Shown in pieces: positions 1 through 12,771 of a stretch of 64,000 bases of DNA. The first letter of the stretch is position 1, and each line of letters opens with the position of its first letter. A program made the translations under genes and the position numbers. This DNA is from Linnemannia hyalina (lineage: Eukaryota > Mortierellomycota > Mortierellomycetes > Mortierellales > Mortierellaceae): assembly GCA_019671135.1 (NCBI GenBank), contig JAHRHY010000008.1:1178001-1242000 (forward strand). Direction: 5' to 3'. The notes under the pieces were generated by a model. It was not told the origin of the DNA, did no database searches, and saw nothing but the letters and a program-made list of their open reading frames with translations.

Positions 1-2
1 CA

Positions 3-3000
3 CCCAGCACCACGGTTGAACCCTCAGAAGGACGGCCACATGAGGAACCAGAGGAATCTGTCGCGTCCTATACCTCACCCAACTTTGAGTGGGCCAGGAT
101 TCTTCAAAAGCGCCTCGGCAAGAACCTTAGCGACGCGCAGCTCCTGGCGCGGTCCAACAGCATGCTGGCATCACCCAGTATCCTGGCCCAGTCTCTCACC
201 CAAGTCATCCCTAGTCTGCAGGTCAAGGAGACTTCGCCACTCTCGCCCGGAACCACTATCAAATACCAAACTGCGGAGGAGCTCTTTGACAGGCCAGCTT
301 CAATTGAGCCTTCTGTTCCAGCATACAAACCAGATGAACAGCCTGCACGAGACGACCCTTTCCCCTCCAGCGCCTTCGCAAGCAGTTCCCATGGTCCTCT
401 CCTCCTCTTTGCTCCCTTGAATCCGGACCAGCTCTATGGAAAGAATCCTACCACGATTCCACCGACGGCACCACCACCGGCAGCTGAGAACTCATCACAA
501 CTGAGAGTACCGCGATCCCAACCTCAACCTCCACCAACCACCAGCCCAGCCCAAATGCAACAACCACACCACCAACCCGCTGCTCAACAGCCCGGACTTG
601 TTGCCATCCATGCTATACCCACTCAAAGGAATTCTCCCATTTCTATACCGCATTCGATGGCGACAGCGACACCAACGCAGCCTTCAAGGAATCACCTCGG
701 CGGAGAACTGCACCAGTCCCCTCTCATGTCCAGGGATGCCGGTCCAGGGGCAAGGAACATACGCCATAGCATAGGAGTGCATATCCAGGATGACCGACTC
801 GCAGCTAATTCTCACTCGAATACCAACCACAGGACACTGAACGCTCAAAACTCGTCGTCTTCTCTGGTCGCCACATCCATGCCACCGAATGTCAAGGATC
901 AACATGGAGCCACCGTCTCCAACTATCCCATCGCTCCAATCCAATATACCCCTCTTACGCAGTATAAGCCTATCAAGAAAGCACACAGTCTCCCAGCGCC
1001 TGTCAAAGAGACACCAGCTCCAATCAAGGAGACACCAGCTCCAGTCCTGACGCCCTCTGCCGACCCACCAACAGATACAGCTCACGATCAGGATTTAGCT
1101 GCAACAACACCCACCCCCGCCAGTGCCATACAGGAAGAATCTAAACCGGACCCAACGTCGACATCCGCGGCAGATACAGCGCCTCAGTGGGCTCTGGAGG
1201 CATTGTCGGGATTCTCGGACATTAATTTCGATACTACGCTGCCTGTAGGCGCTGCGGTTGCAACTACTCTGGCTAGTACCTCTCATTCATCTGAGGCACC
1301 TAGCAAAACTCCCATGATCATTCCTCCTATAAGTGTGAGATCCCGGTCGAATCTTTCTGTAAACGACGCGTCGCCGGGACAGGCGAAGCAGATTCAGTCG
1401 CCATTCGAATCGGCCCAACAGAATATCGAGGTATGTTTTCGACTCCGGAGATGTCATTTTATTTTGGTTCGAGATTCGTCCAATTGCTCATAGTAGCCTG
1501 TAACTTTGCTTGCACATCCCTTAGTTGAACCACCACGCAACTGCAGCAGAACAAAAACCAACGGGACCAGCCGCTATAGACCTTACGAACTTACCAATCA
1601 GCGACCCAGCGTGTTCACCTACTCTGGCGCTTCTCAGTCTGCAGCAACCATCATTATATTCAGCGCCTTTGCAGGATCCAACCGTGCCTTTTGATCAGCG
1701 CTCAAGCCCTGTGAAGCACGGACACAATGTACAAGGCAATCACCAGGCAGGGAGAAGTATTTCAAGTCTACGAGAGGTGCAGATTGGCCACATGGGTATT
1801 GAGCGAGCAAGCCTCGATGTTGGACACCAAAGACGTGGTGGTAAGTTATTTACCTGACGACCGCGTCCTAATTGGCAATTGAACAATCATTTACCTACCA
1901 CACCTTGACCAACTTTAATGCTTGTTAATCACACCCATTCTTGAATAGATACTGCCTCATTATCGGACATTACCCCTTCAGCGACAACAGGAGTACCGCC
2001 CATGTTTGACTTGGGCTCTGGATATCAGATTTCATGGCTTCCGCAGAGCCAACCATTGCTTCCGCGGAGGGACGACATCAACTCGATCGACGTACCGGCA
2101 TTGACAGGAAAGCAACTTTTGCCACTAGAGCCGCGCGAAGTTCAAATCAACAAACAGGATCCTTGTCTTCAGTTCAAGCACATTGGTGAAGCACTTCGAC
2201 ATTGGGGCCAACTGATGCCGGAAGGGAACGCCTTCGCTAATCTAGACGGCAAGGGCATCGAGTGCGGATCCTGGGACTGGTCGTTTACTCTCGGGAAAGC
2301 CGAGATGGTCGCAAAAGCCATTCACGACAAGACACAGCTTCGCGTTGGATCCAGGGTGGCGCTTGTTTTCCGCATTTCAGAGATCTTGGAGTTCGTTGCT
2401 GCGTTCTACGGTGCTATTCTCGCAGGAATGGTCCCTGTTCTTGTCAATCAGATTCAGGAGTTCTCCGAGATGGTTTATATCATGACTTCTGCCAGAGTCG
2501 AGCTCGCCTTGACAACCCAGTTCAATCACCAGGCTCTCCACAAGGATATGCGTAAGGGAGCACTGTGGCCCGCCGGCGTAACCTGGTGGCAAACAGACAT
2601 TTTGGAGACGTGGGCGCCCAAGAACGGCCAGCAAGAGCGATCACCCCTTCCGGAAAATGAGCTCGCTTACATTGAGTATACCAAGTCGGCGTCTGGAGAA
2701 TTGAAGGGCGTTGCCGTGAGTCATCTGAACCTGATGACCCAGTGTCGATCTCTCTACTCCAGTTTCCTGTGGCGACCGGCACTCTTCCGCGACAAGCACA
2801 ACCACTTCCAAGCGGATCCTAACCTGACAGCAGACGCATCTGTGGCTCACTCCATGGACGGCAAGGTCAACCCCGATAAGCCCGCCCTTTCTGGCACAGT
2901 GATGTCGTGGCTTGAGCCTCGACAGCAGTCGGGGCTTGTTCTTGGAGCCATCATGGGAGTATTTTGCGGCAACTTCACTGTCTTCATGGAGGCAGGCATC

Positions 3001-6000
3001 ACCGCCGTTTCAGGTCTTTGGGCTCACTCTGTGGCCGCCTATCGAGGTACCTACTGTCCCGATATCATTCTTTGTTTAAATTACAAACCTGGAAAACCAA
3101 AAAGCAGGAACTGACAGCAAGTGTACATCGCCATTTTTATTCTACAATAGCGAACATTACCTTTACCGACTACAGTGGAATTCAAAGGCTGTTGAAGAAC
3201 TACAGGATCAACCCTCAGGCGACCACAACACCTTCTCGACCCGACCTTCGCTTTCTTCACACGGTCTACGTGGACGTTCAGTGCAACAATGTGAGGTTGA
3301 ATCGGGAGTTCCTGGACGATTTCCTCTACCCACTCGGAATGATCCAGCGATTCTGCATCTCCAAAGATGACTTGCCAGGACTTGAAGCAGCCTCCAAGAA
3401 GTGTCGAAGCGACTTGGGACTTATCACATTCCTTAGTCTGCCAGATCATGGTGGAATGATCGTTGCGCTTCGGGACCCGTTGACTCATCCTAAGGGCGTC
3501 GATAAGATCGAGCTTCGGAAAACGCACAGGATGTCAGTTCTACCTAAACCAAGGCGACCATCTTTGGACCAGGCCGATGACTCGAACGACCAAGGCAGCA
3601 AAAATTCAGCTGCGGACGCCCATGGGTATGGCTCTTTGATGAACAGCCCCGTGTCATCGCTGACTGCTGGAGAGTACCTGCTGCACAGGGCCGCCCTCCG
3701 TGCGAATCGTATTATCGTCTTGGCCACAGGGAAAGAGGCGTTCGATCGAAGGAACGAAGAGGGCACCGTCCTGGTCGGTGCTTTTGGATACGCTCTTGCA
3801 CAATGTAAGTTTGATCAATCCTACAGAAGGTAACCGTTTTTTTGTTGACATTTCGACTCGATAAATGTAACTTTTGCTAAACTCATTCCGCCTATATTGC
3901 TGCATTTTAGCCTCCGTTCTAGTGGTAGATCCGGAGACTCTGGCGCTGTCTTTGCCGGATTCGGTCGGTGAGATTTGGGTCAGCTATCCAGGACAGCCGA
4001 TGACCTTCTGGGGCCTGCCCGAGCACTCTCAGGAGATATTCCAGGCCAAGCCATATATTGTCACGGAGGAGGCCATGATTCCTCAGGTGTATGCGGCAGA
4101 TGGATCCGACAGGTTGCTTCGAACAGGGCTTTTGGGAGCCGTGATTGAAGGTCGCATAGTTGTGTTTGGATCTTACTGGGATCGGTTACAGCAGGATCAG
4201 GCGGACCCTATGAAGACCATCGGATTTCAGTACGAGTACCATCACGCGTCTGATTTGTCGCAGACTCTCTTCAACCGTGTTGGTGGCATTAGCGAAGTGT
4301 GAGTTTACTGCTTGATGATTGTTGTTTTATACTACATGGTTGAATAGCTACCATTTTACTAACTATCAAAATAACTGACAAAATAGGTCCATCTTTGAGT
4401 GTCAAGTCAACAAGGATTTCCTGCCAGTCATTTGCATTGAGATTACCAAGGAGAGTCGCGCCAATGGACAGCCCATCAACACTGTTGCACAGCAGGTCGC
4501 AATCAACGCCCGTTATATCCTGCAAGAGGTGAACGCACTTCGGAGTTACTGTATCGCTGTCTGGGATATGAATGCATTGCCCAGGATCTTCAAGAACGGT
4601 CGTCGGGTTGTTGACCATGCCCTCTGTAAGGTTATGTTCACAATGGGCCGTATTTACAAGCTGCTCTACTTTGCGACCTTCACAGACGATGTCCTATTCA
4701 ATGTTCCTCAGGGTGATGACCTCGCCAATGGCTTCTGGAGTCGAGGTAAGAATCTATGACGTTAATATTTATAGTCTGCAACGGTCTATGTTATGAAATA
4801 GCTTCTAAACCGCTATTTATCGTCTTATATATAGAATGTGCTGCCAAGAGACAGCGGAGGCAAGGATCAGCGATGCGCTTTGTTCAGTACACCTCCAACA
4901 TTGCCAGTTCTGATGCCTATGACGAAAAGGCGAACGTGTTTATGGGCAAGTTCCACAACATAACCGACATCGTCATGTGGCGATCCATGATCCAACCAGA
5001 CGATGCTGCATTTGTGGAGCTGGATTCGCGTGGAAAGGAGCAACGGACCATCTCCTTCAAGAAGTTCAACCAGCGGGTTACTGGATACGCTATGTACCTA
5101 GAGAAGAAGTGTGCCCTCAAGGCAGGCGATCACGTCATCCTTTGGTTCTCGCAGGATCTCGACTATGTGGTGACACTCCACGCCTGCTGGGTGCTGGGCT
5201 TGATTCCCATCCCTCTTCAGCTACCTGACCACCCTCACACGAACGCACATCCAACTGCGGTTTCACTTGTTGGATTGGGCGCAGCCATAAACGGACCGAC
5301 TATCGCTGGATCTAACGCGACGACCAACCATGCATCAGCAGCGGCCAACCGAATCAGCGAGGAAAAGAAGAGTGCCATCCTTACGGCGCTTTTCTGCATT
5401 CTGGACGAGGTCAAGGTCAAGGCGATTCTCGGCAACATGGCGACAGACGACTTCCTCAAGCAGAAGACCACCGGCACTTCTCTTCGGGCTCGCAGGGCAG
5501 AGTTTTCTCCAGTATACGTGCAAACCCCTGAGGCATTCTCCACGGCAGATATCTTCCTCCCTGCATTCCACAACGTCACCAAGGCTCCGAAGAACAAGCA
5601 AACTCTTGGCGCTCTGTCGGGCTATGCGCCACGGAAAGAATGGTTTGCGGCCACTTACCCAGCTGTGTATCTGATCGATCCCGAGGTCCGAGTCGGATCT
5701 GTTGCTTTCCGGAGACTTCTCAAGTTGAACCACGAGACCCTGAACAGTCTCTGCAGGAACCAAAAGTTGCAGTTCAAGGTTCATTCGGGCCAAGCCAATA
5801 TTGCCTGCATGAACATTTTCAATGGACTTGGATTCATCCGAGGCTGTCTTAGTGGTATCTACAGCGGTGGACCTACTGTTCTGCTTCAGCCAGCAGACGT
5901 TTATGCCAACCCGAACGTCTGGATCGAAGCTGTTTCCCGTTACAAAGGTAATCCTCGAGACCCTGCCATGGCCGCGAAAAGATTCCAAAGAGAACGTAGT

Positions 6001-8377
6001 TGTGAGTTTCCACATACTAATTTTTCTTATTATCCTTGTTTGTCTCTGGTGTAGCACACGATATAGCGTTGACGTACCCCCTGTTGGAGCAACTGCTTCA
6101 GAGACTGGATTCGATTACGTCCCACAGTACGGCGTCTCTGGAGTCCATCAAGAACTTTGTGGTTTGTGGTCATGAAAGGGTCCAGAGGAATGCTTTGGGC
6201 CTCAGCCGTCTGAGTGCTCTTAAGCTCGATGCAGCATCGGTCAATATCTTGTACAGTCATTCTCTCAACCTTATGGTGACATCTCAGTCTGACCGAGCCA
6301 CAGGACCCATCCGGATCCATGTGTCTTCAAAGCAGCTTCGCTACGGTATTATCTCACCCACGACGGAAGGCGATGACAAAACAGGGATTTGGTTGGAAGA
6401 CGTCGGAACTGTAAGTGCTTGCGTTGTCGCATTTTTGTTTTAAGTCTACGGAGTTGATGGTACATTGAAATTACATGCAACTAACTGAGACTATTCACCC
6501 TGCCTCTTTTTTTAGCCCACCGTGTGTACCTCTGTTGCGATTGTCAACCCGGAAACGATGGAAGTATGCACTTCAAATCAGGTGGGAGAGATCTGGGTTT
6601 GCTCAGACTCCAGCACCAATGGCTTCCACTACCCACCAGGTTACCAGCCAAACCCATCGCAGCCTCAGCCCTTTGGGGCATGCATTGCAGGATACGACAG
6701 TCGTGTGCGGTATGTGCGGACAGGCGACCTTGGATTCCTGTGGAACAACCAACATCACCAACTTGCCAACCAGGGCCAATGGAATCCTGGCCAGTCGGCT
6801 GTCGGTCTTTTCCAGCTGTTTGTTCTGGGCAGTTTGGATGAGTCGTTCCACGTTCAGGGACTACTTCACTTTGCGGCCGATATCGAGTCTACTGTGGAGA
6901 GCTCACATGCCAATGTTGCAGCACAGGGATGGTAAGTTCGCCTCAAAGAGCACCTGCATGAATGGAATCAAAAATTCAACTGTAGACGATCTTATTTGAC
7001 TGAAAATTGCTTCGTTTTGTCCATGTTTACAGTGTGGCATTCAGGACGCCAAAAGGCAAGGCCATCTGCGTAGTCAAGGTCCAGAAACAGGATCCTGAGG
7101 TGTTGGTATCAATGTATATACCCCTGATGCACGCCATTCTGGACCAGCATCAGTTCTTGCCCGATACTATCGCTCTTGTCGGAGATAGCGTTTCCACTGC
7201 ACGCCGAGCCTCTGACGGCCTGAAGCCAAGGGACACGATTGCTGGCTTGTACCTTTCTGATCGACTGTAAGTACATGTTCTCATGTTTTCCTATCACGTT
7301 CGTATGTCCATGCCTGGCGACATTATCATCCGACTGACCATGAGCGATATGTTCTGTTTTCGTTTTCGTTTTAGTCCTCTTCTCCATCTGCACTACTGTC
7401 ATGGAAAGCCCCTGGCGCCTGTCTTGGGTAACATGTTGCCCGTGACAGGTGAGTCCCCCCCTAATTCTAGGGGATCCAATCGCTCACATGGCCACCAGTC
7501 CAGCAGCCAACAGTCCACATTAATCTCACAGCCCCAGCCGATATCGCAGCAACAACAGCTTCCAACGGCAACTACAGGAAGCCGTCTCGTGACTGGGATC
7601 GGTCCAGCACCAATGTCGAATCTTCGGGGCGGGTCAGCCCCTGCACATTTGTATGGATCAGGGTTCAGCGGCAGCAACAACCATTCGCCTGTAGAACCCC
7701 ACGGCAACAGCGGGAGCCGCAACAGCATCTTTGGATCGCCGCTGCTACTCGCCAACATCCCCATGCCCCCTGGAACCATCAACCCGTTGGTTCAGTCGCC
7801 CATGGGAAACAACGCAGTTGGTGGTTTAGGTGGAGGTGGATATGTCCCTCAGACGCAATACCAACAGTCTGGGTACGGAGCTGTCCCCATTTCAGCTCCT
7901 ACCTCTATCCCTGTATCCATTTCCACACCACCTCACCACCAACAGTCAGTGTCGCCTCCTAACACTGGCATGGGATACCCCCCTGTCATCGTGAGTGCAA
8001 TGGCTGTGCAGGCTACGTTCGACGGCATTGGACGACCAATGTCACAGCAAGGATTCGTCAGCAGCCCGCCAAACACTGGAGGATCTAACAACACCCAGTC
8101 CTCTAGTACAGGCGCAAGTAGCGCGCCAGGCCGTGGACCTTCCAGTGGTGATCGGCCCAGAGGTCTTCAGCATCAGCACTCACATTTACACCAGCAACCG
8201 TCGACAGGAGGACAGAGAGCCACACACCCTCGCCAAATTCGGGGCCAGGAGGCTCGGTCATCTTCGTCGGAAGAGCTGAGGTTAGATGGCAAGCCTGGAA
8301 GCGGTGGCGCCGTAAAGAACATTATGAAGGGCGTCAATGCCAAGTGGTCTGAGATGCGCAAGGCCGGCTTAAACTGA
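3..8377 (+). CDS. DIP2/Mug62-like tandem adenylate-forming domain protein (5' partial)
   Basis: This is the 3' part of a large multi-exon gene; the frame is open from base 3, so the start lies upstream. I read eleven exons: 3-1430, 1525-1840, 1949-3046, 3151-3804, 3911-4298, 4387-4745, 4835-5947, 6055-6410, 6516-6931, 7033-7266 and 7375-8377. They sum to exactly 2454 codons plus stop. The first ~620 residues are Pro/Ser/Gln-rich. Two AMP-binding (ANL superfamily) modules follow, near residues 640-1400 and 1440-2110. The last ~330 residues are low complexity. The first module keeps an A3-like P-loop stretch, YTKSASGELKGVAVSH; the second has no clear equivalent. The order matches the DIP2 family (yeast Cmr2, fission yeast Mug62, Cochliobolus Cps1), which is linked to diacylglycerol control. 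The family call is firm; the substrate is unknown. Confidence 0.88.
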
Positions 8378-8479
8378 AATATCTCGTCTATCGTCTATCC
8401 GTTGTTTTTTCTCTCATTCTCTCTTTCTTACACCATTCCATTTATCTGTAATTTTTTTTTCCATTGCAAAAACTATTAA

Positions 8480-8485
8480 AATAAA
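8480..8485 (+). terminator. AATAAA polyadenylation signal of the DIP2-like gene
   Basis: A canonical AATAAA lies about 100 nt after the stop codon of the DIP2-like gene, in an A/T-rich 3' flank that also has a T-rich run. This is a consensus match only; no cleavage site is shown. Confidence 0.4.
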
Positions 8486-9339
8486 CCAAAGCATATGAAC
8501 AACTTACTACAAGTGACTTAACCTTATTGTGTTCTTCGTGATACAAACTTTTCGTTTCATTTCGTGTTGGTTGGTTGGGTGTTGTGTTGGTTCAAATTTG
8601 AAGGCAAATACCTGTCGATGGGTCAGGTATGCTCACAGCGATTCTGCGGATGCCCAGATAGATATGCGACCAAAAAAACGCGCGCAATGTTTCCCAGAAT
8701 ATCAACTGCTCTATCTACTAAAAGACAGTCCCTTGTCGCATCCCAGTGGATGGACTTTGGGTGAAAGTCGTCCAGCATGGTGCTGGTGTTGTTGGTGGGA
8801 AGAGAGAAGGGACGATAGGGCGGGAGGGTGGAGTGGTCTGATGAGAGCAGAATAGACGCCCCCCCCGAAATCGCGATGTTTGTTAGCGGCGTTTTCGCAT
8901 CCCGACCCATCGTTCCATGGCCTGCTCGTCTCCGTGGGCACGTTGGATTTTTTGCAGTCTACTGATCCATTGATTGAACCTGACGGTTTTGAACTCGCCA
9001 TCTCGGACTCGTTTTGACCACGCGAGAGAAAGATGGGCACAAAGCAACAAGAACAGATACGACTTGTGCGGTTCTCGTTTGGTATGCGCGACATTCCCGT
9101 ACTTTTCGATGCTCCTTTGTCAACTTGGACCCGCCCCGCTTCTGGAGCCATTATATCCTGCTGCCGACGAGGTCCCGGCTGCCCCATGTAGTATGACAAC
9201 AGCCACATCCCTCTTGCGAGGGATGGATGTGGGTGTTATGAGAGCAAAGAATTTGAAAAAGTTGTTTTTGTTAGCCAAATGGATCATGCAGTAGGCAATC
9301 ATACATGTGCCCTCATTTCAATCAAATAAGTGTTTCCTT

Positions 9340-9566
9340 ACCTTTGGGGTCGATGGTGGTGTTGTAGACCTCGACCTTACTCTTCAAAATCCTTGATGAC
9401 AGTCTCCGTCGCATTGGATCATTGCTCGGCGGCCAGAGTTGCGTATACACGCCTCTTTCTGATTTCCTGGTCCCGCAAATCCCTCAAACGCCACTTTCCC
9501 ACCCTCAAAACTCACGACAGGCTTGACGAGCACCCCGACGGACTTCCTGAGTAGAATCGATCGCAT
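9340..9566 (-). pseudogene. Coding-like relic of unknown identity
   Basis: On the minus strand one frame reads as a basic, helix-like protein segment (RLRDLRDQEIRKRRVYATLA and so on) for about 35 codons. It is then broken by an in-frame TGA and a TAA followed by a one-base shift. After that, protein-like text resumes (KVEVYNTTIDPKG) and meets a GTAAGG donor-like site. A separate 60-codon frame from an ATG at 9566 overlaps it. I do not recognise the family. It may be a dead gene, or a live gene whose splicing I misread. Confidence 0.25.
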
Positions 9567-9791
9567 CTAGCCGTGAGGGTTGTATTGATCGAGTTACTCG
9601 ACAGTTCCGCGTGTGCTGCTCGGGGTAACTTTGCAAATATGCAAAAGTCAAGGCGGACGAGAGCAGCTCTTTTTTCCTTCGTCGATTTTTTTTTTTGGCG
9701 ACGTGTGGGAGAAGGCAAGGAGCAGATATTTTTTATTTGACGACTCTGATGATTATATCAGGATTCCTGATCATATCCTTTTTACCTAACC

Positions 9792-10082
9792 CTCAACGAT
9801 GAGCTTGAGATCCAACTTATTCGCACTATATACTCCAATATCTCCAACGGCAACTTTGCACCTCAAGACATCAAGCGCACCGCAATTTTGACAACACTGA
9901 ACAAGGATGTCAATCATATGAACGACCTCGCGACCATACTATTTCCTGGTAGAGTTGGATTATCTCCCTCAGCACTGTGGCTCTACCTAGAAAAACAAAG
10001 ATGTCAAAAGTTGATCGAGAAAAAGAAAGATAAAAGAACACACCATCGCTCATTTCCCACTCTGGTCAATGGATACAAATAG
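9792..10082 (+). mobile_element. Remnant of a Helitron-type PIF1-like helicase
   Basis: An open frame from about 9792 to the stop near 10082 contains the segment RTAILTTLNKDVNHMNDLA followed by LFPG. This matches the C-terminal part of Helitron-associated PIF1-like helicases, where a stretch of the form 'ILTP-NKDVD-IN...LFPG' follows a '-IY--L' helix, here IRTIYSNIS. Only this ~65-residue patch is recognisable. There is no Walker A or B region, Rep domain or Helitron 3' hairpin nearby, so it is a truncated fossil. No flanking terminal signals were found. Confidence 0.5.
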
Positions 10083-10284
10083 TGCTTGAAAAAAACACGT
10101 AATGCCTTGATGCCTCTAGCATCGACAGTAAAGTAAACAGATATCGAGGCACCCTCGTTTGTCTAATCGCCGTTCGCTCATATTTAGTTTGCGCGCACCA
10201 TATTTTACCCTTATGCTCATTATCAGACAAAGCTAAAAACGTATTGTTATAACTTTTCTTTATTCCGTTCTCTCTTTTCCAACT

Positions 10285-12733
10285 TTACAGATAAGCACTC
10301 CATCCTATGTACATTTTGCCGAGGTTCTCAGGAGTGGTCGCGTTCTGAATCAACTCTTCCACCTGGCCCACGACCGACAGCGAAAACATGCCGTTCTGGC
10401 TCTCCAACCCGTTCAGCTTGCGCCTGATGACACCGAGGATCTCCTTTGCTTTCTCGGCCTGCTGCTCATCGTACGGTTCGCCATCGGCTGTACCTGCTTC
10501 CGCAACCGCCGCCGCAGCCTTCGGATCGGCTCTTGCTCCTCGCATCAATCTCGTCCGGGTATCATCTCCCACCATAGCTCCAGTCGCTTCCCTCTGCTGA
10601 CTCTTCTTCCTACTGTTCGACCACTCGACAAGCGGGTCGTGAACGAATCCTTCCAGGATAGACATGAGCGATTCAAAGTTGTCGCGGAACACTCCCAAGG
10701 TCTTCTCGCACGCGAGTCGGTACGTGCCGTCGTACCCTGAGAGGCCCATACCGTCCACCATATTGTGAGTTAACCGGAACGGCACTCTCTCTGGCTTGGG
10801 GAAAGTCTTGCCGGCATCGAAAAGACAGTTGAAGTCGACGTGAACCACATCTCCGTTCAGCTCATCAAGCATCAAATTTTCGCCATGGCGGTCTCCAAGT
10901 CTACAATACAACAAGTAGATGATTTAGAGTCAAAAAAAAAAAAAAAAAAAACAATCGACGCGTCAATTTGTCCACATCTAGGCGCAGTTTTTGCTTTGCC
11001 TTCCCTAATACTAGCAATGGAAAACACGCAAGTGGAACACTTACCCAACAATGTAGCCGGCCATGGACATCACAGCTGCGGTCCGCGTGAAGCGAAGTCG
11101 TGCAGCAAACCACGCAGTGGGCTCTGGGGCGATCTCTTTGAACCACTGATAAAAGACCGACGGGAATTTGGGCACAAGCTCCTTGACAAACAACCGGACG
11201 TGGTCTTCGTGGTCGAGAATCCGCTTAATGTCAGCATTCTGCGAGTGTGTATCGATGTTAGTTTTTGTTTCTTTTGAAACCATTTATGGATACGTGGGCA
11301 CAAGCAAGTACAAACAATCGCAACGATACAGTATCCATTGTCCGTCTTCACTTACAGAGGGTACGGCGATGTTATTCAACCTGTAGAGTTTGTGAACGAG
11401 AAGTCGGTACGGGGCGGTGTTGTGGATCCATTCGATAAGACCGTACTCCTCATTGAGGGGAACGACCGCATATGTCCGGATGTCTACACCGATCCAACGG
11501 CCCATAGAAAGAGAGTACTCCGTCAATATATCATTCGCGTTCGTAAAAAATAACAGTAAAACATGCGCTACACAGACTAAAACAAAAGACTTACACAGGT
11601 CACGGCGGTTGGCTTCGCGATCCTTCTTCAGGAGCGTGTTGACGAGAGAGTTGAACTCCATCACCTTGGCATCCTTGCGTAAGTCGTCCTTGGGTTTGCA
11701 CAGGAAAGTGTAGTACACACCGTCACTGCCAACAGCTGTAACCTTGCGAGGTTTTTGTAATGAAGTCATCACATCAACTTCGTCCAGGAATCCTTGAGGC
11801 AAGAAAGCAAAAATAATCATAAAAACTCGTTAGCACCCATGGTCGTGCGAACAACGAATATCCAAAATCAAACAGAACAAACAACAGTCTTTAAACTCAC
11901 GATCAATTTTTGGAAGGTTTGATTTGAAGGGTCGATGTGAGGCCATGGTTTCGCTCGACTTGGGCAAAGATGGCCAAAGGTTCCGCTGGCCAGGAATGAT
12001 CACATTGTAACTGCGTTTGAGCTGGAGAGCGAGATGAGGAAGGTCTCTCTCAAGACTGAGCTTGGTGGTCCTGTCCTTGACCGGTGCCTTGCAGAGCTCG
12101 ATAAGACTGTCGCAAAGGTCCAACGCCTCGGTGACCTGTTCAATAATCGCTGGTCCTAAAACAGGTTGCTGTTGGATGGTGTGTAAGATCTTGTTGCACA
12201 CTCGCTTCCGTTCTTGAACAACTGATCGAGACACAGAAACCATCTGCCAGATCGCCTGGTCGGGGTATGCAAGGACGACATTGGCAATGATGCGCTGCAG
12301 AGCAAAGAATGCGTCGGGATTCTTATGACATATCCGGGAGATGATCTGAGGGAAAGCAGAGAGGAACTAGAAATACAAATAGCATGAGAGGCGTTAGCAC
12401 CTGTTTCAGGGAACGAGAAACTCAATGTGGGGCCAAGCAGGGATGACCAGTCGCATTTTACCATGTACTCGGGCAAATGGTCCGCTAAAGCGTTCATGAG
12501 CTCGTTAATCCTCCTAAACTCGCCAAGCTCGGAACTTGAGACGCCTGGATTTGCCTGTGAGACATGGACGCGGCGACCAAGGTCTAGCCAGTGCGTCAAG
12601 AGTCGTGGCATAATCTGGTAAAGGTATTTGGGACCCAGAGACAACGCTTTGCTATAAAGACGGCACCCCTGGCTCGCGTATCTAAAACGAGAGGAAAATG
12701 GTACAAAGAGATTTGTTAGCGTTATGAGCGCCA

Positions 12734-12771
<38 letters not shown>

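Larger units (their letters stand above)
8378..10284. other. Gene-poor convergent interval with decayed coding relics
   Basis: This 1.9 kb lies between the stop codons of the convergent DIP2-like and ATR genes. I see no intact gene. It holds a Helitron-type helicase remnant at 9792-10082 and a minus-strand stretch at 9340-9566 that reads like protein but is broken by stops and a frameshift. An 8-bp perfect hairpin sits at 9206-9225. The rest (8500-9200) has only short overlapping open frames on both strands with no recognisable motif. Confidence 0.6.

Noticed and set aside
5335..6057. 240-codon open frame on the minus strand
   Set aside because: It lies wholly opposite the second adenylate-forming domain of the DIP2-like gene and has no protein-like motif; it is an antisense shadow.
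7449..7470. GT-AG pair that could mark a 22-nt intron in the last DIP2-like exon
   Set aside because: Too short to splice, and the frame reads through it without a stop.
12740..12770. Poly(T) run as the tail of an inserted LINE or SINE
   Set aside because: No element body, target-site duplication or RNA polymerase III boxes were seen next to it.
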